A DNA stretch of 64,000 nucleotides from contig NZ_JACSPQ010000001.1 of assembly GCF_014837055.1 (NCBI RefSeq), positions 113,035 to 177,034 on the forward strand. Reading direction: 5' to 3'. The notes under the pieces are model-generated. The model saw nothing but the letters and a program-made list of their open reading frames with translations. It did no database searches and was not told where the DNA came from. The position numbers were made by a program, and so were the translations under genes. Source of the stretch: Phocaeicola faecium. GTDB lineage: Bacteria; Bacteroidota; Bacteroidia; Bacteroidales; Bacteroidaceae. Below, one piece after another: positions 1 to 8,359 of this stretch (the stretch's first letter is position 1; each line of letters starts with the position of its first letter).

Positions 1-71
1 GGAAATAGCTCAGTTGGTAGAGCATAACCTTGCCAAGGTTAGGGTCGCGAGTTCGAGTCTCGTTTTCCGCT
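1..71 (+). tRNA. tRNA-Gly (GCC), first two bases outside window
   Basis: The cloverleaf is visible: anticodon stem TAACC/GGTTA around loop TTGCCAA gives anticodon GCC at 32-34, and the T arm holds GTTCGAGTC. The 3' acceptor strand TTTCCGC (64-70) needs GCGGAAA at the 5' end, but the window opens at GGAAA, so two bases are missing on the left. CCA is not encoded. A terminator hairpin follows directly. Confidence 0.95.
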
Positions 72-79
72 CTTTCGTG

Positions 80-106
80 AACCGGTTGAGCAAACCGGTT
101 TTTTTA
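80..106 (+). terminator. Intrinsic terminator after tRNA-Gly
   Basis: The self-complementary octamer AACCGGTT occurs twice, separated by a short loop, and is followed by a run of T. This is a typical rho-independent terminator closing the tRNA transcript. Confidence 0.85.
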
Positions 107-116
107 TTGCTTATAT

Positions 117-148
117 GTTGGTAGGAATAGAGGGAATTGATATATTTG
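117..148 (+). promoter_or_regulatory. Bacteroidales promoter for the small ORF-ribE unit
   Basis: The -7 box TATATTTG (141-148) matches the Bacteroides consensus TAnnTTTG. GTTG at 117-120 sits 20 bases upstream as a -33 element. It lies 40 bases before the 69-residue gene and just after the tRNA terminator. Confidence 0.65.
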
Positions 149-188
149 CGCCTGCTATTTAATAAAGATTTATCCAAACGAAAAGAGT

Positions 189-398
189 ATGAAAACTTAT
201 GACATTTACTTTTCTGACGGAAAAATGAGCGACAATAAAGGATTTGCGCTCAAAACGCTGGAAAAAGCTATTCACATGGCAGAAGACATGTTGCTAAAAG
301 GAAACAGTTATATTGATGATTATGCGGGCGGAATCATCTCGGTTGTCGATTCGGAAGGAGAGACCGTATGGAGCAGCCCGATACCCAAAAAGAATTAA
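189..398 (+). CDS. Small hypothetical protein upstream of riboflavin synthase
   Basis: A 69-residue acidic soluble protein with no signal peptide or membrane segment; I do not recognise a named family. The chain reads as a compact domain: a beta-like start (TYDIYFSDG), a helix rich in K, A and E (LKTLEKAIHMAEDML), then two strands (GGIISVVDSEGETVWSS). It sits between a good promoter and ribE, 22 bases before the ribE start, so the two are probably cotranscribed. No function can be assigned from sequence. The reading frame looks real because of its promoter, position and normal codon use. Confidence 0.7.
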   Translation: MKTYDIYFSDGKMSDNKGFALKTLEKAIHMAEDMLLKGNSYIDDYAGGIISVVDSEGETVWSSPIPKKN

Positions 399-420
399 AT
401 AAATTTATAGGAGAGAATAT

Positions 421-1026
421 ATGTTTTCAGGCATTGTAGAAGAATATGCGGAAGTGGTGAAGGTGGTAAAAGAGCAGGAAAACCTTCATCTTACTTTAAA
501 ATGTTCGTTTGTCGACGAGTTGAAAATCGATCAGAGTGTTTCTCATAATGGTGTATGTCTTACAGTAGTGAGCATTCAGGACGGAACGTATACGGTAACG
601 GCTATGAAAGAAACCATTGAGCGTTCTAATATCGGATTATTGAAGCCGGGAGATAAAGTCAACGTGGAGCGCAGCATGATGATGAACGGACGTTTAGACG
701 GACACATCGTACAGGGACATGTAGACCAGACTGCCGTATGTACAGCTATTGAAGATGCGGATGGCAGTTGGTATTTTACTTTTAAATACGATTTTAATCC
801 CGAAATGGCGAAGCGCGGTTACTTTACGGTAGATAAAGGTTCGGTAACCGTCAACGGCGTAAGCCTTACGGTTTGCAATCCTACGGAGGATACGTTTCAG
901 GTGGCTATTATTCCTTATACGTATGAGCATACGAACTTTCACACACTGAGCGTAGGCAGTGTGGTCAACATCGAGTTTGATATCATAGGCAAATACTTGA
1001 GCCGGATGATGCAGCTTAGCAAATAA
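421..1026 (+). CDS. ribE: Riboflavin synthase alpha subunit
   Basis: Cytoplasmic enzyme of the last step of riboflavin synthesis, dismutating two 6,7-dimethyl-8-ribityllumazine molecules to riboflavin. At 201 residues it has the usual family length and the usual internal duplication of the lumazine-binding barrel: repeat 1 starts MFSGIVEE and holds VSHNGVCLTV, and repeat 2 holds the matching KGSVTVNGVSLTV. AGGAGAG at 409-415 is an unusually good Shine-Dalgarno for this phylum and fixes the start. No FMN riboswitch is seen upstream; control is probably from the promoter before the small upstream gene. A terminator follows. Confidence 0.96.
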   Translation: MFSGIVEEYAEVVKVVKEQENLHLTLKCSFVDELKIDQSVSHNGVCLTVVSIQDGTYTVTAMKETIERSNIGLLKPGDKVNVERSMMMNGRLDGHIVQGHVDQTAVCTAIEDADGSWYFTFKYDFNPEMAKRGYFTVDKGSVTVNGVSLTVCNPTEDTFQVAIIPYTYEHTNFHTLSVGSVVNIEFDIIGKYLSRMMQLSK

Positions 1027-1053
1027 ACAGAAAATAAAAGGATAAAGAAAGAA

Positions 1054-1096
1054 GAGCGAAAGGAGGAATATTCCTCGATTTCGCTCTCTTTTTTTG
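1054..1096 (+). terminator. Terminator between ribE and the convergent YihY-like gene
   Basis: Stem GAGCGAAA (1054-1061) pairs with TTTCGCTC (1079-1086), with an inner AGGAATATTCCT palindrome, followed by a run of seven T. It ends the ribE transcript, and the A-rich left flank may let it also serve the convergent gene. Confidence 0.8.
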
Positions 1097-1112
1097 TCTC
1101 TTCGTCTTCGGT

Positions 1113-2426
1113 TTATAGGTCTTTCAGCAGAATCAGATTGTTTTTTCTTGTAAAATCCTCGCGGGCTTTGATTAAGGCTTCCCACGAATCGGAGTAAAGA
1201 TTACGGTCTATTTTGAAATCTTCCGAACCGTTGGCATCCAGTTTGGCAAGCAGCATACCCACTGTCAGTTGGTTGATGTCTACCCCCGGAATGTAACTGA
1301 CGTCCTGCTCCTTTCTTTCGTTTACCGTTTCATAAATCAGTTGCATGTCTTGCAGCTCATAAAGGATTCGTTTGGTGAGACGGATGGGAATCTTGTGTTC
1401 CCTGCTGATTCGTTCTGCGGTGTAAGGCGATTTCCCTTCTTCAAAGCGTTTGCAGATGGCAGACAGTATGATGGTACAGAAAAAATCGTGGAAACGGCGG
1501 CTGATATTTTCGGTTTCTTTCCCGAAGTTGAAAGAGGCGAGATTCTGACTCACATAACTCATTTCCGCTCCGAACAGACAGATTGTCCATGAGATTTGCG
1601 TCCACAGCAAAAACATCGGTATCGCGGCAAAACTTCCGTAGATGGCGTTGTAGTTTGAAATCCATATCTGGCTGTTGACGTAGATGTACTGAAAAGCCTG
1701 AAAAGCACTTCCGGCAAGTATACCCGGAAACCACGCATGGCTCAACCGCACTTTCGTGTTCGGAATAAAAACATACATTCCGATAAACATTCCCCAAATC
1801 AGCATGTACGGAATCAGCCGGATAAAAAACTTAATGACAGGCGCAAGCAGAAGGAAGTTTTCCATCTCCTTCAGGTAAGTCGTCATAAAGATAGTCAATC
1901 CTCCCGATACCACGATAAGGATAGGGAAGAGCAGCATCATCGAAAAGTAGTCGGTAATCTGGCGGAACATCGTGCGCGGATATTTCACCTGCCAGATGGT
2001 ATTGAAACTCAGCTCGATGTTGTCTATCAGATTATAAACCGTCCAAAGCAGCATGATTAAACCTACACCGATAAAGATGCCGCTTTGCGCGTGTTCAAGA
2101 TACGAGTTAATCCACGAAATGACCAGCTCGGCCTGTTCTTCGGTAACGTTGCTGCGGAACATGGTTTCTACGAACGAGTCGAACCCGAAGCCGCGGGCGA
2201 TGGCAAACAGCAAGGCAAGAATCGGGATGATGGAAAGCAGGGTACTGTATGTCAGGGCAGAGGCGCGTACCAGCACGCGGTCGTTCAGAAACTGGCGGAC
2301 GGACAGGATGATGATTTTGATGCAGGCATAGAGCCGTCGCTGTACGGGCGTCACTTCGTCTTCCGTAATGCGCCAGATGCCGTTGCTGAGAAATTGCAGC
2401 CAATACCTGATTGTTGCCTTTTTCAT
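1113..2426 (-). CDS. YihY/BrkB family inner-membrane protein with C-terminal winged-helix-like extension
   Basis: An integral membrane protein of the YihY (formerly 'ribonuclease BN'/BrkB) family, whose molecular function is not settled. The first ~300 residues hold the family's set of hydrophobic helices and conserved features (RASALTYSTLLSIIP, LPNTKVRLSHAWFPG-like segment, GSFAAIPMFLLWTQISW). The last ~130 residues are soluble, contain the stretch SPYTAERISREHKIP, and look like a winged-helix fold, an extension seen in Bacteroidetes members. The start is set at MKKATIRYW; an ATG seven codons upstream would run to within four bases of the RNase P RNA gene end. It is convergent with ribE and directly downstream of rnpB. 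Confidence 0.88.
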   Translation of the reverse strand: MKKATIRYWLQFLSNGIWRITEDEVTPVQRRLYACIKIIILSVRQFLNDRVLVRASALTYSTLLSIIPILALLFAIARGFGFDSFVETMFRSNVTEEQAELVISWINSYLEHAQSGIFIGVGLIMLLWTVYNLIDNIELSFNTIWQVKYPRTMFRQITDYFSMMLLFPILIVVSGGLTIFMTTYLKEMENFLLLAPVIKFFIRLIPYMLIWGMFIGMYVFIPNTKVRLSHAWFPGILAGSAFQAFQYIYVNSQIWISNYNAIYGSFAAIPMFLLWTQISWTICLFGAEMSYVSQNLASFNFGKETENISRRFHDFFCTIILSAICKRFEEGKSPYTAERISREHKIPIRLTKRILYELQDMQLIYETVNERKEQDVSYIPGVDINQLTVGMLLAKLDANGSEDFKIDRNLYSDSWEALIKAREDFTRKNNLILLKDL

Positions 2427-2450
2427 AAAGGATAGTATTAAATACAAAGA

Positions 2451-2820
2451 GATGCAGCCGGACTGTAAGCCGGGTTCTGTTTCCCTGACGGGCAGGGATG
2501 TCTGTCATTTATCTACATCTGCCGTCACCGGCAGACTCCAGCGGTCTACCCTCCGACGTGGGGCGAGCAACCCTCGTTAATGCCGGTTTACATGACCTTA
2601 CAACTCCTAAGACGCACAGCCCGCATGTCGCCATGCGGCTGGTAGGCTCTTACCCCACCTTCTCACCCTTACCTTTTTCCTTGCGGATCGAGGCGGTTAT
2701 TTTCTTCTGCGTTACTCCACCCTTGCGGATAGCTTTCTGTTAGGAAGTAGGATGCTCTGTGTTGCCCGGACTTTCCTCCTGTATGAAACATACCGGCGAC
2801 AGACCGTCCGACTGCATCTC
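2451..2820 (-). ncRNA. rnpB: RNase P RNA component
   Basis: The RNA subunit of ribonuclease P, which matures tRNA 5' ends. Read on the minus strand it starts GAGATGCAGTCGGACG and soon has the hallmark GAGGAAAGTCCGGGC. It ends with AGAACCCGGCTTACAGTCC, the conserved P2/P4 strand. The ends GATGCAGTCGGAC and GTCCGGCTGCATC pair to form P1. About 370 nt is normal for a bacterial A-type RNA. Reading frames predicted across it are spurious. Confidence 0.97.
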
Positions 2821-2827
2821 TCATCTG

Positions 2828-2835
2828 CAAAGGTA
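2828..2835 (-). promoter_or_regulatory. -7 box of rnpB promoter
   Basis: On the minus strand TACCTTTG matches the TAnnTTTG consensus and lies 8 bases before the 5' end of the RNase P RNA. No clear TTTG -33 element was found at the expected spacing. Confidence 0.6.
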
Positions 2836-3002
2836 CGGAAATAAACCGAATATATTGGTTTCGCTCGTGTTTTTTTATTTCAAACGCACTGTAAACTCTA
2901 CTTTCTGAAGTACCGGCTCGTGGAAATCTGAAACATTTGTGGTTTTATCGGTTTCATTTTTTTATTGAATTTGTGGCTATAATAAAATTCGTTACTTATT
3001 CG

Positions 3003-3111
3003 GCCGGAAAACTATCATAAATTCTACCGTATATGTCTCATAACACATGCGGTAGAGTGACCAACTCCATCCGCTTAGGTTGATAGACTTATGCGGATGC
3101 GTTTTTGCAGG
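3003..3111. repeat. Intergenic palindromic element A
   Basis: A member of the seven-copy element family described in the findings. The left end is CCGGAAAAC, the right end GCGTTTTTGCAGG. The first hairpin pairs TTCTACCGTATATGT with ACACATGCGGTAGAG (with G-T pairs); the second pairs CATCCGC (3068-3074) with GCGGATG (3093-3099). It lies in the divergent gap between rnpB and the HtrA gene, where the rest of 2836-3336 shows no gene. Confidence 0.7.
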
Positions 3112-3275
3112 AAAACTGAAAGGCTGTCAGAACCGACGGACGTGGGCACGACAGAGAGTGGTAACGAATGTAAATTTGGCAGATGTGCCCGTTAACTGCG
3201 GTTAATGGGTATTCTTTCTTTGTTAAAAGACGGAAAAAAGAACTGACAACGTGTACAACCGTATGGATTTTGTTC

Positions 3276-3283
3276 TACTTTAG
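3276..3283 (+). promoter_or_regulatory. Possible -7 box for htrA
   Basis: TACTTTAG differs from TAnnTTTG at one base and lies 54 bases before the protease start. No convincing -33 element; tentative. Confidence 0.35.
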
Positions 3284-3336
3284 CAACTGAAAAGTTAAAA
3301 CAAACTCGAAATTAACAAATAAAGAAATATAAGATT

Positions 3337-4836
3337 ATGAAAACGTCAACTAAATTTGCGATAGGGGCAGCAGCTATGATTGCTGTCAGTGCCGGAGTGG
3401 CAGGAGTTACGGCGTATGCTGTAATGCAGAACAAGACGGAGGCGAATGCTTCTTTTTACGATTCTTTCCAAACGGTTCCGCTGACACGTACGGCGGCGAT
3501 GGATGCTGCCAACATGCAGCCGGTTGATTTGACAAAAGCGGCTGAAAGTTCGTTGAACTCGGTGGTACACATCATGGCTATCCAGCGCAGCAAGACTCAG
3601 ATAGTACAGGGGCAGCCGGATATTTTCGACTTTTTCTTTGGCGACGGTCGCGGACGCCAGCGTGAGGTGCAGACTCCGGAGCAGCGCGGATTCGGTTCGG
3701 GTGTAATCATCTCGAAAGACGGATATATCGTAACCAATAACCACGTGGTGGACGATGCCGACGAAATCAGCGTGAAGCTGCACGACAGCCGCGAGCTGAA
3801 AGGCCGCGTGATAGGTACAGACCCCGACACAGACTTGGCTTTGGTGAAGATAGAGGGCGATGATTTTCCTGCCATCCCGGTTGGAAACTCCGACGCACTG
3901 AAGGTAGGAGAGTGGGTATTGGCCGTGGGAAACCCGTTCAACTTGGGTTCTACCGTAACGGCGGGCGTGGTGAGCGCAAAGGCACGCAGCCTGCGTGCCA
4001 ATCAGGTAGAATCGTTCATCCAGACCGATGCAGCCATCAATCAGGGAAACAGTGGAGGTGCGCTGGTTAATGCGCGCGGCGAGTTGGTTGGTATCAATGC
4101 CATGCTGGTTTCGCCCACCGGCGCCTATTCGGGCTACGGTTTCGCCATCCCCACAAGCATCATGACGAAAGTGGTGACGGACCTGAAAGAATACGGAACC
4201 GTACAGCGTGCACTTTTGGGCATCATGGGTATGGATATGGGACGCGAAGAATATCCTGAAGAAATCCGTAAAGAGCAGAAAGAACTGGGAATAGGTTACG
4301 GTGTACAGGTATCTGAAGTAACGGATGAAGGCTCGGCTGCCGGAATTTTGCAGAAGAACGATGTTATTATCGCGCTCGACGGCGAAAAGGTTGAATCAAT
4401 GGCAAGACTGCAAGGATTGCTCGCCAAGAAACGTCCGGGCGACAAGGTGAAAGTAACGGTATTCCGCGACAAGAAAGAAAAAGAATTTACCATCACGCTG
4501 AAAAATGCGCAGGGTAATACGAAAGTGGTTAAGAAAGCCGACATGCAGATTCTGGGAGCAGCCTTCCGCGAAGTGCCCGACGAACTGAAACGCCAGCTCA
4601 ACTTGGGTTACGGCGTACAGGTAACGGGAGTTTCAAACGGACGCATGGCAGACAGCGGCATCCGCAAGGGATTCATTATACTGAAAGCAAACGGCAAACA
4701 GCTACACAGCGTACAGGATTTGGAAGACGTGATGAAGGCAGCTTCGCAGTCGCCCGACCAAGTATTGTTCATGACAGGTGTCTATCCGTCAGGTAAACGT
4801 GCCAATTATGCAGTTGATTTGTCGCAAGCCGAATAA
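3337..4836 (+). CDS. htrA: DegP/DegQ-type HtrA periplasmic serine protease
   Basis: A 499-residue Do-family protease/chaperone that degrades misfolded envelope proteins. The N-terminus has a signal sequence or membrane anchor (residues ~5-30, MKTSTKFAIG then a hydrophobic stretch). The catalytic triad is complete: His136 in TNNHVV, Asp166 in DTDLALV and Ser239 in GNSGGAL, with the spacing seen in E. coli DegP. Two PDZ domains follow (~285-375 and ~400-495). The phenylalanine-rich FDFFFGDG segment resembles the LA loop of DegP. It is transcribed alone between element A and a terminator hairpin, with rpoD next downstream. Confidence 0.95.
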   Translation: MKTSTKFAIGAAAMIAVSAGVAGVTAYAVMQNKTEANASFYDSFQTVPLTRTAAMDAANMQPVDLTKAAESSLNSVVHIMAIQRSKTQIVQGQPDIFDFFFGDGRGRQREVQTPEQRGFGSGVIISKDGYIVTNNHVVDDADEISVKLHDSRELKGRVIGTDPDTDLALVKIEGDDFPAIPVGNSDALKVGEWVLAVGNPFNLGSTVTAGVVSAKARSLRANQVESFIQTDAAINQGNSGGALVNARGELVGINAMLVSPTGAYSGYGFAIPTSIMTKVVTDLKEYGTVQRALLGIMGMDMGREEYPEEIRKEQKELGIGYGVQVSEVTDEGSAAGILQKNDVIIALDGEKVESMARLQGLLAKKRPGDKVKVTVFRDKKEKEFTITLKNAQGNTKVVKKADMQILGAAFREVPDELKRQLNLGYGVQVTGVSNGRMADSGIRKGFIILKANGKQLHSVQDLEDVMKAASQSPDQVLFMTGVYPSGKRANYAVDLSQAE

Positions 4837-4886
4837 AAATATTCAACGGCAATAGGATTTCTTAAGGAAGAGATTAACATGGAAAG

Positions 4887-4922
4887 AAGGCGTGTTATGT
4901 TTTGTTAAACATACACGCCTTT
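4887..4922 (+). terminator. Hairpin between htrA and rpoD
   Basis: AAGGCGTGT-ATGTTT pairs with AAACATACACGCCTT, with one bulged T and a 4-base loop. The stem is strong but the T run is short (TT then GGC), so it may be a weak terminator or a 3'-end stabiliser of the htrA message. Confidence 0.6.
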
Positions 4923-5021
4923 GGCATATTTATTGGTGGTATAATTGTTGATATATGTAATTGATGAGATAGAATCTGAAAAACTTCCGTCCGAAAGGCG
5001 GATATTTTCAAATTTATTTTA

Positions 5022-5029
5022 TAACTTTG
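5022..5029 (+). promoter_or_regulatory. -7 box of rpoD promoter
   Basis: TAACTTTG matches TAnnTTTG exactly and lies 22 bases before the rpoD ATG, giving a very short leader. The -33 region (around 5001-5004) is AT-rich without a clear TTTG. Confidence 0.6.
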
Positions 5030-5051
5030 CATCCAAATCGTTTTATATAAA

Positions 5052-5912
5052 ATGAGACAATTAAAGATAACCAAAAGTATCACTAACCGAGAGAGCGCTT
5101 CTCTGGACAAGTATTTACAGGAAATCGGTCGTGAGGACTTGATTACTGTAGAAGAAGAGGTAGAACTCGCTCAGCGTATCCGTAAAGGAGACCGTGCGGC
5201 ATTAGAGAAGCTGACACGTGCTAATTTGCGATTTGTAGTATCAGTAGCTAAACAGTATCAGAATCAGGGATTGAGTTTGCCGGATTTGATAAACGAAGGT
5301 AACTTGGGTTTGATTAAAGCTGCCGAAAAGTTTGATGAAACCCGTGGTTTTAAGTTTATCAGTTACGCCGTTTGGTGGATTCGCCAGTCCATCTTGCAGG
5401 CTTTGGCAGAGCAGTCGCGTATCGTGCGTTTGCCGCTGAACCAAGTTGGGTCTTTGAACAAAATCAGCAAGGCATTCTCAAAGTTTGAACAAGAGAATGA
5501 GCGTCGTCCTTCTGCCGAAGAACTTGCTGACGAACTGGAAATTCCGGTTGATAAGATCTCGGATACACTGAAAGTATCAGGACGTCATATCTCTGTTGAT
5601 GCTCCTTTCGTTGAAGGAGAGGACAACAGTTTGTTAGACGTGTTGGTAAACGACGATTCGCCTATGGCAGACCGCTCGTTGGTTAATGAATCACTTTCGA
5701 GGGAAATCGACAGAGCACTTTCTACGTTAACCGAAAGAGAGAAGGATATCATCCAAATGTTTTTCGGTATTAACACGCAGGAAATGACGTTGGAAGAAAT
5801 TGGCGACAAATTTGGTTTGACTCGTGAGCGCGTCCGCCAGATTAAGGAAAAGGCCATCAGAAGATTAAGACAAAATTCACGTAGCAAGTTGCTCAAGTCT
5901 TATTTGGGATAA
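5052..5912 (+). CDS. rpoD: Primary sigma factor (sigma-70 family)
   Basis: The housekeeping sigma subunit of RNA polymerase, directing it to the TAnnTTTG promoters seen through this window. At 286 residues it is the short Bacteroidetes form lacking the region 1.1 extension. Region 1.2 opens near [12 protein letters not shown]; region 2 contains [20 protein letters not shown] and the core [15 protein letters not shown]; region 3 follows; region 4 ends with the helix-turn-helix [18 protein letters not shown]. The [14 protein letters not shown] start is typical of this group. Its own -7 box and a strong terminator mark it as a single-gene unit. Confidence 0.97.
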   Translation: MRQLKITKSITNRESASLDKYLQEIGREDLITVEEEVELAQRIRKGDRAALEKLTRANLRFVVSVAKQYQNQGLSLPDLINEGNLGLIKAAEKFDETRGFKFISYAVWWIRQSILQALAEQSRIVRLPLNQVGSLNKISKAFSKFEQENERRPSAEELADELEIPVDKISDTLKVSGRHISVDAPFVEGEDNSLLDVLVNDDSPMADRSLVNESLSREIDRALSTLTEREKDIIQMFFGINTQEMTLEEIGDKFGLTRERVRQIKEKAIRRLRQNSRSKLLKSYLG

Positions 5913-5940
5913 GAGAGCGTTTGGTTTCCGAAAAAGATTA

Positions 5941-5998
5941 ATGCCATCCCGCACAGATATATCGGTGGATATGATGAAGTGTGCGGAATGGCATTTTT
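5941..5998 (+). terminator. Terminator after rpoD
   Basis: ATGCCATCCCGCACA pairs with TGTGCGGAATGGCAT across a loop, and TTTTT follows. A second small hairpin (AGGCTGA/TCAGCCT, 6009-6026, followed by TTTT) lies just beyond as a back-up. Confidence 0.85.
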
Positions 5999-6008
5999 GT
6001 TTGTATGC

Positions 6009-6030
6009 AGGCTGAAGCGTCAGCCTTTTT
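6009..6030 (+). terminator. Second hairpin with T run, rpoD/apbE gap
   Basis: AGGCTGA-AGCG-TCAGCCT followed by TTTT. It lies 5 bases before the end of the convergent apbE gene and reads as a terminator on the plus strand. Confidence 0.6.
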
Positions 6031-6034
6031 CCTG

Positions 6035-7045
6035 TTAATGTTTGAGGTATTTTTTCATGCCGTCGGTATAGAATATCTGCATTTTCCCATTCTCGTCAGA
6101 ATATATTAAGTAAGCATCCAGTTCGTCGTGAGAGTTACAAATGGCACGTGCAGAGTCGAGTCCTAACACCATAAATGCAGTGGCATACGCATCGGCAGTG
6201 GCACAGTTGTCGGCAATAACCGTTGCCGAAAGTATATTATGCTGTACGGGGTAACCCGTGCGCGGGTCGATGGTGTGAGCAAATTTCTTTCCGTCTTTAT
6301 AATAATAATTACGGTAATTACCCGATGTTGCCATGCTTGCATTGCTTATTTCCAATACGGTTTGCAGCTCCTGATTTACGGCAAGTGAGTCATCTATCGG
6401 TTTGTTTATGCCGATATGCCACGGTTGCATACTGGCATTTTGCCCTTTCATAACCAGCTCTCCGCCTATTTCTATCATGTAATTTTTGACTCCTTTGCGG
6501 TCAAGCAGACGAGCCACGCAATCCACTCCGAACCCTTTTGCTACGGCACTGCAATCTAACGTTATCCGTGAATCGGTTTTTACTATTTCGCCGTTTACCA
6601 GATTGATTTTGTTGATTCCTATAAACTGGAGCAAACTGTCTACTTGTGCCGAATCAGGAAGAACAGAGTTTTTAAATCCGAATCCCCATGCGTTTACTAA
6701 CGGGGCTACGGTGATATCGAAAGCTCCCCCCGTTTCATCCGAAATCTGTTTCGACAGATTAAAAACCTGCGTAAACATGGTGTCGGCTTTCATGCTGGTG
6801 TTGTTGTTGATGGCAGTAATGGTCGACTTCTTGTTGAACGGCGATAACGAGTAATCTACCTTTTGTAGTTCAGTTTCAATTTCATCTTTCAAGTTATCGT
6901 CCGACTGGTAGGTTATTTTATACGTTGTGCCGAAAATGAGTCCTTGATTGGTTTGATACGGTGCCTGTTTACGCAGGATAAGGATGGTTCCTATGATAAG
7001 GAAAAGAAGAAACGGCAACTGCCATTTCAGTTGTTTATTTGCCAT
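6035..7045 (-). CDS. apbE: FAD:protein FMN transferase
   Basis: Attaches FMN covalently through a phosphoester to Ser/Thr in target flavoproteins such as NqrB/NqrC and RnfG, on the periplasmic side. The 336-residue chain has an N-terminal hydrophobic anchor (~8-27) and the ApbE fold. Visible motifs are the glycine-rich VAKGFGVDCVA segment, IEIGGELVMKG, and the HTIDPRTGYPV metal/flavin-site motif. It is the last gene of a six-gene minus-strand operon, 15 bases after mntP. Its target flavoproteins are not encoded in this window. Confidence 0.95.
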   Translation of the reverse strand: MANKQLKWQLPFLLFLIIGTILILRKQAPYQTNQGLIFGTTYKITYQSDDNLKDEIETELQKVDYSLSPFNKKSTITAINNNTSMKADTMFTQVFNLSKQISDETGGAFDITVAPLVNAWGFGFKNSVLPDSAQVDSLLQFIGINKINLVNGEIVKTDSRITLDCSAVAKGFGVDCVARLLDRKGVKNYMIEIGGELVMKGQNASMQPWHIGINKPIDDSLAVNQELQTVLEISNASMATSGNYRNYYYKDGKKFAHTIDPRTGYPVQHNILSATVIADNCATADAYATAFMVLGLDSARAICNSHDELDAYLIYSDENGKMQIFYTDGMKKYLKH

Positions 7046-7060
7046 GATGTGAAATAGCTT

Positions 7061-7639
7061 TTAATGATTCTGTAATAAATGTTCAATCAATATTTTTACT
7101 CCGATTCCGATAAGTACCAAACCTCCGAACAGCTCCATCCGCAGATTAAACCGTTTGCCGAAGAATACCCCTATGATACTTCCCGTTACGGATATGACAA
7201 ACGAAGCGATACCGATAGCCCAAAGCGGATAAGATAGCGAAGCAAGCGTGTTGAAACCTGTAAAGGCAAACGAAATGCCTACGGCGAGTGCATCGATACT
7301 GGTAGCTATGGCGAGGGTAAGGATGACGCTGAGGCGGGTAGGGTCGAAGCAGCATTGTTCTTCGTCTTCCCGGAAATGGGAGCGTATCATCCGGATACCC
7401 AAGAATGCCAGCAACCCGAATGCAATCCAATGGTCGTAAGCCTCAATCAGATGATTGAAACTGCTTGCACCTGCCCATCCGATAAGTGGCATTGCCGCCT
7501 GAAACAATCCGAAAAAGAACGCCATTTTCAGGAATATTCCCCATCGGATGCGGTGAAGAATAATTCCGCTTGTTACCGAAACTGTAAAACAATCGATGGC
7601 TAAGCTGACGGCTAAAAGCCAAATTTCCGCAAAACTCAT
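7061..7639 (-). CDS. mntP: Putative manganese efflux pump MntP
   Basis: A small inner-membrane Mn(II) exporter: 192 residues, six predicted membrane helices, and the family's two-fold internal repeat. The conserved acidic membrane motifs are present in both halves: LAIDCFTVSV near residue 13 and TSIDALAVGISFAF near 112. The start codon follows the stop of the preceding gene without a base between, so translation is probably coupled. No yybP-ykoY type leader is near, and as an internal operon gene it may not be Mn-controlled individually. Confidence 0.92.
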   Translation of the reverse strand: MSFAEIWLLAVSLAIDCFTVSVTSGIILHRIRWGIFLKMAFFFGLFQAAMPLIGWAGASSFNHLIEAYDHWIAFGLLAFLGIRMIRSHFREDEEQCCFDPTRLSVILTLAIATSIDALAVGISFAFTGFNTLASLSYPLWAIGIASFVISVTGSIIGVFFGKRFNLRMELFGGLVLIGIGVKILIEHLLQNH

Positions 7640-8359
7640 TTAGAAAGGTAGATTATAAATCAAATTATACATTATGTTAAAACTGCTGCTGGCGTTTTTC
7701 CCGAATCCGGGAACATACCACGGGATGGAGTTTTCGTGTCCCTTTACGTTCATCCGCATTTTGTAGCGTACGCTCCATCCCATGCAAAAACCTTTGTAGA
7801 TTTTCACTTTTAAACCTACAACGCCTTCCATCCAGCTGGCATTGCTTTTTAATCCGCTATATGAATAAGGGAGGGTGATGATTTCTCCGTAATTAGGGTC
7901 GGTCATATCCGGTCCGTTAACATCGTATAAAAAAGAACTCATACCGTAACGTAAGCCTACATATAAATAGCCCGGCAGGTGGGTTTTCTTATGAAATACA
8001 TTATAATCCATACCGATGCGGAAATAAGGAGCAGACGTTTTGTAATGAAGGTCATTCCCGTCATTAATAGCATCCGCCTTGCCGTATCCTATTTCCACCA
8101 CGGGCAGGAAGCGGTTCTTGAAGTTTGCCTGCATAGCTACTTCGCTGCTTATGATGTCGCTTCCTAAAAAATTACTTACCAGTCCGGCTATTTCTACCCC
8201 GATAGACGTCCCCTGATAAAAAGGTACCTCTTCTTTTTTTTCTTCTTTCGCCTCTTTGGATGCAGCTTTGTGTACTTGTCCGTAGCCGGAAAAAGGCGTT
8301 AGCAGGAAGCTACTCAGTATCAGCAACAGTGAAATATAATTTGAAATTCTCTTTTTCAT
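7640..8359 (-). CDS. DUF6048-like outer-membrane-associated protein
   Basis: About 239 residues with a signal peptide (MKKRISNYISLLLILSSFLL...GYGQ) and a Lys/Glu-rich linker (KEAKEEKKEE). The following ~190 residues are a chain of alternating amphipathic strands such as PYFRIGMDYNVFHK and GYLYVGLRYGMSSF, as expected for a small beta-barrel. I believe this is the Bacteroidetes DUF6048 family; the function is unknown. The start is placed three codons inside the longest frame. It overlaps the end of the preceding lipoprotein gene and abuts mntP, so the operon is tightly packed. Confidence 0.75.
   Translation of the reverse strand: MKKRISNYISLLLILSSFLLTPFSGYGQVHKAASKEAKEEKKEEVPFYQGTSIGVEIAGLVSNFLGSDIISSEVAMQANFKNRFLPVVEIGYGKADAINDGNDLHYKTSAPYFRIGMDYNVFHKKTHLPGYLYVGLRYGMSSFLYDVNGPDMTDPNYGEIITLPYSYSGLKSNASWMEGVVGLKVKIYKGFCMGWSVRYKMRMNVKGHENSIPWYVPGFGKNASSSFNIMYNLIYNLPF

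Noticed and set aside
149-420. FMN riboswitch upstream of ribE
   Set aside because: None of the conserved RFN-element sequence blocks is visible, and the space is taken by a small gene.
2368-2743. Reading frames across 2368-2743, e.g. one with MQPDCKPGSVSLTG
   Set aside because: They cross the RNase P RNA gene; such frames are well-known false ORFs on rnpB.
3346-4001. Long minus-strand frames inside htrA, and similar shadows inside uvrA, fcl and other genes
   Set aside because: They are antisense to clear genes and encode low-complexity or unrecognisable proteins.
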